This document shows positions 10,873 through 19,711 of a stretch of DNA of 64,000 nt, one piece after another. The position numbers and the translations under genes were made by a program. Each line of letters starts with the position of its first letter. Positions within the stretch are counted from its first letter, which is position 1. Under the pieces are notes generated by a model. That model had not been told where the DNA came from. It was given only the letters and a program-made list of their open reading frames with translations, and did no database searches. Source of the DNA: Microbotryum silenes-acaulis (Eukaryota > Basidiomycota > Microbotryomycetes > Microbotryales > Microbotryaceae); contig QPFY01000004.1 in NCBI GenBank assembly GCA_003665825.1, forward strand, positions 1,488,001 through 1,552,000. Reading direction: 5' to 3'.

Positions 10873-11853
10873 TGACCGAGTTAAGTCCTTCCTTCCCATT
10901 TTCCTCCCCTCCTCTCTCTCCCCTCCTTTCCTCCCTTCTTTTTCGGAGGTCGACTTTCCTTTCAGAAGCTGACTGTCTTGAAACTTGTTGCGCAGTGGAA
11001 GGCTGCGCACCTCTCTCTCTCTCTCTACTTTGCGCAGTAGCGGTCTTCGTTCTTGGATGGATCGGCAAGCCCGGTCGATCGTCTTTGCGTTGGAGGCTTT
11101 GTGAAGTTCTCCCCTCTCCTTCCCCCCCCCCTTTCCCTTCCCTTCCTCTTCTCGTTCCTGTTGCTCGGTTGTTGACTACGCTTCAGCCACTTCCCCTTTT
11201 ATTCCTAAGCCTTGTGTTGGATTTCGTCGGATGGATCGTTCGTTCGCGTTGGTCAAGATCTACAGCATGGATCGGGAAGAAAGGTCGCTCGTTTTTTTGG
11301 TCGACATCCTCGCGTCAAGGCGAGGCTCGTTTCGTTGTATTGGATCGTCTTTCGCTTGGCCCCAACGGCTCAACAGCCAGCACTCGAGACTCAGCCAAGG
11401 GAGGACATCAGGCGCTGTCGGGGTGACGAGTAGCTGGGGCTTGGCTGCGGCCTGTTAGTCCCTGGGGACCTCTATCTCTGGCTTCGACCCCCTCCCTTGG
11501 CCCCTCGGGTGTGTTCCCCTCCTCCTCCTCTCCTCTCTGTCTTAGTATTCCTGGTTCTTCGCGTTTCCAGTCGTGACTTTTTGTATATTCTCCCCCTTTC
11601 TTTCTCTAGGCGCTCTTGCCTGGTTTTCGAGTATCTTCGCTCCCACTCTTGGGACGTGAAGCGGCAGCAGTACTCACCGCGCGTTGGAGTCCGCGTTAGG
11701 TGCTCGGCGGGTTTTGATCTGCGCAGCGCTCTTTGCGCGCAGGGGTTTGACTTTCACCCAACTGCTTGCCGTCGTTGCTTTATAACCTCTTTTAGCTCTT
11801 TTTGTAGCGGTCCCAGCCAACCTGAAGGATTGCAATTTATGAGCCCCAGTCCC
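10873..11853 (+). other. 3' UTR of LINE A1
   Basis: This is a CT-rich stretch of almost 1 kb with long runs such as CTCTCTCTCTCT, ending TTTATGAGCCCCAGTCCC before the tail. No supported coding region. Only the last ~200 bp are repeated elsewhere in the window (A2). Confidence 0.75.
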
Positions 11854-11873
11854 AAAAAAAAAAAAAAAACGAT

Positions 11874-11915
11874 TCATCTTTCATCTTTCATCTTTCATCT
11901 TTCATCTTTCATCCC
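11874..11915 (+). repeat. TTTCATC heptamer repeats at the 5' end of LINE B
   Basis: About five tandem TTTCATC units open the B1 5' UTR. Copy B3 (26909-26932) has about three. Copy-number difference at the extreme 5' end suggests a variable 5' repeat belonging to the element rather than to the target. Confidence 0.8.
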
Positions 11916-11986
11916 AATCGCACTACCCTACCTCTGCAAACGTCAATACATCGAATACATCAACTGCTACACCAGCTATCGACCCG

Positions 11987-13987
11987 ATGTCCGACCAGGC
12001 ACCGCCTGATCCGGGCCGCGGCCCTCCGGAGCCGGCAGCGACGGGACAACCACGTGGTGACGCGGGGGCGGAAGCCGATGCCGCCGAGGGACCAGCGAAC
12101 CCCGGCCTAGCGCTGTACCAGGAAAAGCGTGATGAAGAAAAGAAGAGGAAAGAGGATGTCGCGAGAATCCTGAAGATGATCAGTGTCGAAGATGGCACAC
12201 GCCAGGGCACCCGCATCCTTGTGCTCAAAGACGCACTCGGCTTCGGCAAGGACCGGGCCACCTCCCTGCGCTTCAGCGCACTCAATGCAACGAAACCAAT
12301 TACCGACACGTCTGGTGCCGTTCTGGAAGTCACGTTCGAACACACCGGCGTGGCCACCGAACGCGAGAAGTCCGAGTTGTACTCGAAGGTGCTCCGTACC
12401 CTGTCGCCCGACACGTCGTTGTGTTTTAACCTGCCCGCAGGAGTTGTCCTCCCGCCCGAGCTCCAGAAATACGCTCCAATCATCCATGGAGTCGCACCGG
12501 AATCGATCATCCAAAGCGGTAACACCCGGTTCAAGTTCGTGGTGCGCTGCGCTAGCGCAGCGGCGCTCGACCAAGTCCACGACGCGGCGACCAAGATCGA
12601 GTGGAAACGCTCCTTTGCCCAAGTCCGCAAGCGCTTGGCGTTCGTCAAAAACGTCGTCGAACTGCGTTTCATTATCAGTCCTGAGGCCGAATACACGAAC
12701 GACGACCTCTGGAACAAACTGCAAGGCGTCGTCGCCAAGCTTACCGGGGACGGCCACAAGTGCGACTTGCTCCAACTCCAGCAGCCTCTAACGGTCGTTC
12801 AAGGCTCGTACCTCGTCGCTCGAGGAAACTACGCGGCCATCGTCCAGTTCGACGACGACGACCTGTTCAAGAACAACGGTGCTCAACTTCGGCAGGTTCT
12901 ACCGACGAGGATCGACCTTCGGGGACGACTCGCAACACTCACGCCCCTTCGCCACGACTACGAGGCCGAAGCCTCGTGCCGCCGATGCGGCTTTGTAGGC
13001 CACTCCGACAACTGCGTTCAAAAGCCGGTCCAGCGTCAGCAGGCCTCCCAGAAAAACAACAACAACCAAAGGCCCCAGGCCGAGCCCCAAAGCAACATCG
13101 AGCAAACCTCGACCCCCCAGAAACAACGCAGAGGTGATGTAGCCTCTCCCTCTCCCCCAATGTCTCCTGTCGCGTCCAAGCGTTCAAAGAAGAACGCATC
13201 TCCCACAAGGGACACTAACAACTCACCACGAGTCTACCCTACTCGTTCACAAAGCTCTACACCCACAGCATCCGCCCCTCGCGGTTTCATCGTCGCCGCA
13301 AACCCATTCGCAAGTCTGGCCGGCGACGTAGCCGAGGAGGCGCAGGAGGAGCCGGCTCAGGCCCTCGAGGACGACGAGGACGCGATGAGCGTAGTCGAGG
13401 CACAGCTGGAACAACAGCAGGAGGTGCCGCCGCTGGAGCCTTCGGATCTGTCGGATCTGCAGGACCGCGGAGCGGAGGGGAACCAGGGGGAACACACGGA
13501 GACGAGTGACGCGGAAGAAGGGGAATCGCAGTCGGCCGAGACGGGGTCTGTGCCTGAGATTGTTTCGACGACTCCTGAGCATACCCCTGAGCTGACGCGG
13601 TCCCGATCGGCCAGTCACCATCAGCTTGATATGGACGGCCTTCCCGACGACTGGATGAATCGTGTGTCGGATCGCGAGCGCAAACAGGATGCTGGTCTAT
13701 ACGATGAGATCACCGAGTTGGACCGCACCCCGTCTGTGACCGGTTGGATGCCTTCGCCGTCTCCAGGTCCAGTGTTTGATCCCGAGCCCGAGCCCAAGCC
13801 CAAGCAGGAGGTGGACGATGGAAGTTCCCAGGGTCTTCGCCGGTCCGAGCGTATCCAGCGTCTCACCAGCGTCGCGCGCACATCGGACTGGAACGAATCG
13901 ACTGCTGCGGACCCGCTCCCCTCACCCACATTCGGACCTATGTTGTCCATCAAGGGAGCTGCTGCTGCAACGAAGGCGCGATCGTAA
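11987..13987 (+). CDS. LINE B1 ORF1: gag-like protein with zinc knuckle
   Basis: The frame is intact, 666 residues, ATG at 11987. The N-terminus is Pro/Gly-rich; residues ~40-60 are Lys/Glu-rich (EKRDEEKKRKEDV), possibly coiled coil. A zinc knuckle CRRCGFVGHSDNC lies near residue 330; its last spacing is three residues (CX2CX4HX3C) against four in family A. The C-terminal half is Gln/Ser/Glu-rich and probably disordered, with basic patches. The stop TAA at 13985-13987 overlaps the ORF2 ATG by one base (TAATG). Confidence 0.82.
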   Translation: MSDQAPPDPGRGPPEPAATGQPRGDAGAEADAAEGPANPGLALYQEKRDEEKKRKEDVARILKMISVEDGTRQGTRILVLKDALGFGKDRATSLRFSALNATKPITDTSGAVLEVTFEHTGVATEREKSELYSKVLRTLSPDTSLCFNLPAGVVLPPELQKYAPIIHGVAPESIIQSGNTRFKFVVRCASAAALDQVHDAATKIEWKRSFAQVRKRLAFVKNVVELRFIISPEAEYTNDDLWNKLQGVVAKLTGDGHKCDLLQLQQPLTVVQGSYLVARGNYAAIVQFDDDDLFKNNGAQLRQVLPTRIDLRGRLATLTPLRHDYEAEASCRRCGFVGHSDNCVQKPVQRQQASQKNNNNQRPQAEPQSNIEQTSTPQKQRRGDVASPSPPMSPVASKRSKKNASPTRDTNNSPRVYPTRSQSSTPTASAPRGFIVAANPFASLAGDVAEEAQEEPAQALEDDEDAMSVVEAQLEQQQEVPPLEPSDLSDLQDRGAEGNQGEHTETSDAEEGESQSAETGSVPEIVSTTPEHTPELTRSRSASHHQLDMDGLPDDWMNRVSDRERKQDAGLYDEITELDRTPSVTGWMPSPSPGPVFDPEPEPKPKQEVDDGSSQGLRRSERIQRLTSVARTSDWNESTAADPLPSPTFGPMLSIKGAAAATKARS

Positions 13988-16900
13988 TGATTGACTTCAT
14001 CATCATGACCTGGAACGTCAACAGGGGCTTCAATACCCCTGAACGACGTCGTCTGCTTCTTTCGTATTTCACTTCGCTCACACCTCCCCCTTCTGCTATC
14101 CTTCTCCAGGAACACAATGTTCCTAAATCACGACAATCTCACATACGCCACGAGTACGCCCAGTCCCACCAGGGCGAGGCCTACTTTTCTCAACACTGCC
14201 TCACTTTGATTCCAAGCTCTTCTCCTCTTCTCGGTGGTCATCGTCGCACGCGTCAGTCTCTTGGCGGGCGCTTACTCGTGACCACCTTCGATGTGCGGGG
14301 TTCGACGGACGTCGTCGAACTCAACAATATCTACGCTCCGGTTCAACCCGCCGAGCGCCTCCTCTTCTTCACCTCCCTTCACTTTCGGGCGACCGTCTCC
14401 TCTCACATTCGGGTCATCGCGGGCGATCTCAACGACTGCCCTATCCCCGCGGTGGATCGAGTGCGACAGGTGGACCGCCCGAACACCCACCACTGGCCCG
14501 CGCTTATGTCTCGGCTCGACGGGGCGTACACGGATGCCATTCGGCTCATGCACCCACTGTCGCCGGCGACCACGCGCCCGCATCTCAGCAAGGACGGCCG
14601 GCTCATTTCGCGCGCGCGCATCGACTTTGTTCTGGTGCAGCGGCGACACGAGCGACGGATCGTTTCTGCTTCCACTCTGTACAATATCTCTCGATCCATG
14701 TCGGATCATCGACCGGTTACGGTCACATTTAGGCTGCGCGCAAGTGGTGCCGAGGTCGAAGCGGAGCTCTGCCTTCCCCAGGCGGCTCATTTTCTGACCC
14801 GCATCAACTCGTCGACCTTCAAACACGCCGAGTTTAAGGAGTTCGTCACTCCTCTCCTTGAGCAAGCACCGTCTGGGGATCCGGTCGCGGACCTTCAGCG
14901 CGTACTCTCGGAGTCTCGGGTCCAAGCTCTCGAGCTGTCTCGGCGTCTGTTTCGGGAGCGCAACGCCCTCGAGATGATGCTGGTATCTCGACTGCAGGAC
15001 ATTGAGTCTCGTCGGGTGATGAGCCCCTTTGACGTCATCGACTGGACGAACACCCACGACGCTCTCACCAAACTTGTGAACGAGCGAGCAAGGCAGTCCC
15101 GGATCAGGGCGCACGTGCCCGAGATTGCATCCGAGGAACGTCTCAGTCGTCCGGTTCATGCCAAACTGGCTGCTCGGTCCCGGGATGTGAAGTTTCAGAG
15201 TATCCGGCTCGCTGATGGCGAGCTCACCACTGACATTGAGCGCGCGCTCGAGCACACCCATTCTCATTTCCAGCAGCACTACCTTGTCGAAGCGAAGGAT
15301 CCGGAACAGGTCGTGACGATGCGGGATGAGCTCTTGGGATCCATCAGATCAGCAAGACCTTGTGACGACCCGCTTTCCGACGCTCGCTTCCTTCGGCGCT
15401 TCTCGAATTCGCACGTCGACATTCTTGCCGAGCCCATCAGCGAGGCCGAGGTGCTCGCAGCGATTCGAACCACGCACGAAGGTCGATCTCCGGGTCCTTC
15501 AGGGGTCCCCTATGAGATGTATCGAGCCTGCCCCTTGCTTTGGGCCCCTCTCTTGACTCGAGCCTACAACGAGCTGATTACTCGAGGCTCCCTTACTCCA
15601 CAACAGAGCCAGGCGAATGTGCGCCTCTTGTTCAAACACAACAAACCTGGTGCAGCGCGGTGCGACCTCAAATCGTATCGTCCGATCACCTTGCGGGAAT
15701 GCGACTACAAGATCTTCACCAAGGTCTACGTGGCTCGTCTGAACCGGATCCTCCCCGATGTTCTTCCGGCCGGACAGCATGGGTTCGTCAAGGGGCGAAG
15801 ACCAGCGGACGCGGCTTTGCATCTGAGGCTCCTGATCGACGAGATTAGGGGTCGTGGGGCAGAGTTCCCGACAGCAGCGCTCCTCTCCCTGGATCAGAGC
15901 TCGGCTTACGACATGGTCGAGCACGATTGGGTCTTTGCGGTGTTTGAGGCTCTCGGCGCGCCGGAATCTTTCCAGCGCGTCTTGCGGATGCTCTACAACG
16001 GCGAGACGTCCACAGCGCGGTACATTGTCAACGGTTTCCTTACCGAGATGGTGCGACTCCTGTGCGGTCTTGGCCAGGGCGATCCTCTCTCTTCTTCTGT
16101 CTGGGATGTGGTATTCCAACCCTTCCTTGATTCTCTCAGTCGACGCAACATTGCGCTGACTATCACTCTTCCGGAGCTGGCTCCTCGTCCGCAGACTCGA
16201 TGCATCACCAATTTGGCGTTCGCGGATGACGCCGTCGTCGCTGTCGCTGGACCGGAAGCTATTGCTTCGCTCGAGGCGTTAGCTCGGGATTGGCGACTCG
16301 CGACGAACGGCCGTCTAAACACCGACAAAACCGTGGTGATGCCATTGGGCGCGACGTTGTGGGATCGCGCGGACTTGTCCAAACTGTCGTTCGTGGCACC
16401 GGACGAGTCTCTTCCCTGGATCGGTCTCCAGTTTGCGCCTGACGGCAACAACAGGCTGGGATTCCATGATCTTGAGCGAAGGGTCGATCGAGTGATTCTC
16501 TCGGTGCGCGACCGATGGATGACGCATCATACCCGGGCTTTCTATCTCAACCGCTACGGCATCTCCAAGGTGCTGCACTCTCTCCGCCGACGTACCGCCA
16601 TCCGACGTGATCAAGGCGATCGAGCGCAAGCTTGCCGACTTTGTGAAGGGAGGACCGCGGCGCAGCGACTACAAGCAATCGGTCGTCTTCACGGCACGGG
16701 CGCGAGGTGGTCTCAGCGTCGTGAGCATCCAAGATGTGGTGGATTCAGTCTCGGTACGGATTTGGGACGTGCTGGCCGGCGGGTCAACTGCGATTTGGAG
16801 CGATCTGGCTCGGAGTTCCATCCGGCGAGCGCTTCCGACCTTTGACTTTGCTACGGATCTGTGGACGTGGAGGAACGCCGACGCACCCCGGGAGCTACAT

Positions 16901-18025
16901 CCCCGCTGGCGAGCGGTGCTCTCGGTCGCTGAACGCTACCCTGCCGTCGTCGATCCTGCCAAACTTTCGGTCTCCAATTTTCTTTCTCTTTCTCCCCTCC
17001 AACCTGGTCTGCATGACTCGCGGGCGTTCTCGGAGCAGGATAAGCGTTTGGCGAAGCTTTTCAGTTTCGAACGCACCATCGCTGACATCTATGCGCGAGC
17101 CCAATACCCCGCAGCTCCAACGGTGCCCTGGACCCCTGAGAAGCATCCCCAAGGCGACGGCTCGGAGCTGTCCAACCTTTGGCAATGGAAGCGCGATCAA
17201 GTCCAGGCGTGGATCCAGGTCGCAGGCGATCGCCTCATCCCGCCGCTTCCGCCTCCTGTTCCCGTCCTCGCACGTCGACCACCCGTCATTCGTGTTGTTG
17301 GAGCACCTGGAGTCCGGCCCGGCGGTCCCCTCGAGCACATCTTGCCCAGAGCGACTCCGGTCGGCATGCCTGATCAAAAACTTCCCCTCCCCTCCGGCCC
17401 CTTGTGTGCTGATCAGTGGAGAATGTTGAACTTGGACAGACCTTACACCATTGCGCGACTTCGACACGTCATCAACCATCGACGTTTCGACCACACACAA
17501 CGCCCTGGATCACTCGCCACACCCAAAGAAAGGCGACTCTTCTGGGTGTGGTTCCACACCGGGCCCGCCACGGCCCGCGAGCGCGAGGTGCACTTCAAGC
17601 TGGCGTACCACTTCACGCCAACGCGGAAGCGCCAGTTTGTGCAGCGGCATGGCGACTCAGCCTGCTGCCTTGTGCAGGCATGCAGCCTGGCAGGGGTGGA
17701 GGATGACTTTACTCACTTTTGGCATGATTGCCCTGACTCTTCTCAATTTTGGCAAGCAGCTAGGTCCATTCTCTGCGACGCGCTGGGGGTCGTGTCGATC
17801 CTCGACCTCGACTACACGGCACTTCAGATCGAGCACGGCCTCCCTCGACTGCGCGCTCGCCTTCCGACGTCGAAAAAGCGCCCAATCCGCGCCTTCATTG
17901 CGCTGGCGCTCGACACTCTCAGCAACCGACGCTGGGATCTCCATCGCCACGCCAGAGCGATGTCGAGCATGGACAAGGAGATGGCGGGACTGAAGGAGAG
18001 GTTGGAGCTCAGATTGGCACGATGA
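13987..18025 (+). CDS. LINE B1 ORF2: endonuclease-reverse transcriptase, with a frameshift near 16590
   Basis: Frame one runs from ATG 13987 with endonuclease blocks TWNVNRGF, LLQEHNV, AGDLNDCP, ARIDFVLVQ and SDHRPVTV, then RT blocks [45 protein letters not shown] and NLAFADDAVV. After KVLHSL (about 16585) homology to family C continues in the next frame (DVIKAIERKLADFVKGG) to the stop at 18023-18025, including a Cys/His motif (CCLVQAC, HFWHDC). Against C1, two bases seem lost in a TC run (gcactctctccgcc). Summed length, about 1346 codons, matches C1 (1339). The same lesion is in B3, so it is inherited or is read by +1 frameshifting. Confidence 0.85.
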
Positions 18026-19412
18026 AGTAGACGGCGCTCCTCCCTACCCAGCCAAGAACCACAAACCAAAAACCAAATAAAAATCACAAGTCCCCTTTCC
18101 CTCTTTCTCAATCTCCAAAATGTCTCCCAAACACGCCAGAATACTGAACCTGTTTTCTCTCGCTCTTTTTGCCATTCCTCCTCATAGGCTTCCGTACTCC
18201 CCAGGAGCCTCGGGTTCTTTGCGCCGGCGGGCATTGTCGCCCTTGGTTCGAGCTTCTGCCACATCACGATGACACACAGCGAAAGCGGATCCCCTTGGCC
18301 CTCTCCTGGACTACGCCGTGAGTTTTCCACTCCTCTCAAGGGCCGGGTCTGTCTTCTCTTTCGGTCGAGCGACTCCGTGATCTCCTGTTCAAGGCCGGCA
18401 CAAACTGCCTGCGTGGCTCGCCTCTCCTTGCTTTGCTGCTCGCTCGGAGTCGCGGCCGCGCGGCGGGTGACTCGGGTACCGAACCGCCATACACATCCAC
18501 ACTCGAGCGAGGTCCCACACAATGACATCACCGTCGTGGGCCTCATGCTCCTTCTTTCCCCAGTATCTGCGGTGATTGGGAACCACCTGCACGTACAACG
18601 GGACTCGAGTGTGCGTTCCGAGATTGGGAGTACGCCGCAGGGAAGCGAGGCCCCTGCGGAAGGTATACCCCGCCTCTGGTCTCCAGCCGCGCGCCGGTGT
18701 TGTCGGCCACCCGCCCGCGCTGCAGACCGAGGCGTGTCCAATGGACTGTCACATGCTCCGTGACTTTCCCCGGAAATCTCGGGATTGTGTGTTTTTGTGC
18801 GAAGTAGGCCTGTTTCGCAGTTGCAGTCATTGAAATGGGGGTGATCTGGGGTCGTGTGGTCGCGAGGGGGGGGCCGACTTTGGTAACCGAAAAGGGGTTT
18901 GGAATCCGCGGTGCAGATCCAGCGCAGTTGGGTACAAGGGGTAGGTGATTGCTGCGGTCGCAGGGGGTTACATCCCCCCTTTGGACCACGTGAATCATTC
19001 GGATTGAGCGGGATGTTTGTGCCATCGGAGGCCTTGTTCGACGCGTGTCAAAGAATTAAGGGGCTTCAAGGAGTAGGGCGGTCTCAGGGGGGGTCTGAAG
19101 TCAAAAGATCGAAGAAGGTTCAACTGTACAACTATAATCGGATTCGCCTGTACAACACATGTACCACCACCAACAATTCCTCCATCGTTTCCCGATTCCT
19201 TGTGTATTATCTTCAATCTTCCTTTCATTCGTCTCTGGGAGGGAGCAACCGTGGGTGGGGGGGACTTGAACTCGGATGTATCGGGTTGGTCTGTTCTGCT
19301 AGTTACAACGCATCGAGCGGCGGTTGTGGTCATCATCGTGCATACTGGGCAGCATCTCCTTTAGTTCCGTAGGGGGTTTTCTCGTCTTGCAAATTAGCGA
19401 TGAGTTTCATAC
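18026..19412 (+). other. 3' UTR of LINE B1
   Basis: About 1.4 kb, nearly identical in B1, B2 and B3. Open frames on both strands (for example 18269-18763 plus) stay open in all copies, but the copies are too similar for this to show selection. The last ~200 bp resemble the 3' end of family C and contain, on the minus strand, a tRNA T-arm-like string (CGAGTTCAAGTCC). Confidence 0.75.
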
Positions 19413-19425
19413 AAAAAAAAAAAAA

Positions 19426-19629
19426 TGTCGAGGAAGTACTCACCGCCCGTTGGAGTCCGCGTTAGGTGCTCGGCGGGTTTTGATCTGCGCAGCGCTCTTT
19501 GCGCGCAGGGGTTTGACTTTCACCCAACTGCTTGCCGTCGTTGCTTTGTAACCTCTTTTAGCTCTTTTTGTAGCGGTCCCAGCCAACCCGAAGGATTGCA
19601 ATTTATGAGCCCCAGTCCAAAAAAAAAAA
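19426..19629 (+). mobile_element. LINE scrap A2: 3' end of family A
   Basis: Starting a few bases after the B1 poly(A), the sequence follows the last ~200 bp of A1 (from GTACTCACCG to CCCCAGTCC) with a few substitutions and ends in its own poly(A) (19619-19629). It is an extremely 5'-truncated insertion, typical of incomplete target-primed reverse transcription. It has no coding capacity. Confidence 0.88.
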
Positions 19630-19630
19630 C

Positions 19631-19711
19631 GAGGACGATGTCCTGCCCGCCCTCCCCCTCTTTGAGGACGTCACCACCGCCAAGAGCGCCTCGACCTCAA
19701 CTACCCATTAA
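19631..19711 (+). pseudogene. LINE C1 ORF1, C-terminal remnant
   Basis: An open frame of 26 codons ([16 protein letters not shown]...STTH) runs from the truncation point to TAA at 19709-19711. The stop shares its last base with the ORF2 ATG (TAATG), exactly as in family B, which supports reading this as the end of ORF1. Confidence 0.65.

Larger units (their letters stand above)
5118..11869 (+). mobile_element. LINE copy A1 (family A), apparently full length
   Basis: The element has two complete ORFs (5192-6868, 6871-10872), a roughly 1-kb pyrimidine-rich 3' UTR and a 16-base poly(A) tail at 11854-11869. The left boundary is uncertain; I place it just after the CA repeat. No target-site duplication is visible because the right side abuts another LINE. 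The last ~200 bp recur as scrap A2 at 19426-19629, which independently defines the 3' end. Both ORFs are open, so this copy could be active. Confidence 0.85.
11870..19425 (+). mobile_element. LINE copy B1 (family B), full length, ORF2 frameshifted
   Basis: It begins right after the A1 tail with TTTCATC heptamers (about five) and a 5' UTR to 11986. ORF1 (11987-13987) and ORF2 (13987-18025) follow, then a 1.4-kb 3' UTR and a 13-base poly(A) at 19413-19425. The same 5' end, heptamers included, starts copy B3 at 26906, which confirms the boundary. Target-site duplication is hidden in A-tracts. Confidence 0.9.

Noticed and set aside
11874..11915. TTTCATC repeats as telomere-type repeats
   Set aside because: Only three to five units, always at the LINE B 5' start and unlike known fungal telomere repeats.
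18269..18763. 164-residue ORF in the LINE B 3' UTR, present in all three long copies, with long ORFs on the other strand too
   Set aside because: The copies are almost identical by recent descent, so an open frame carries no evidence of selection; the composition looks like GC-rich non-coding sequence.
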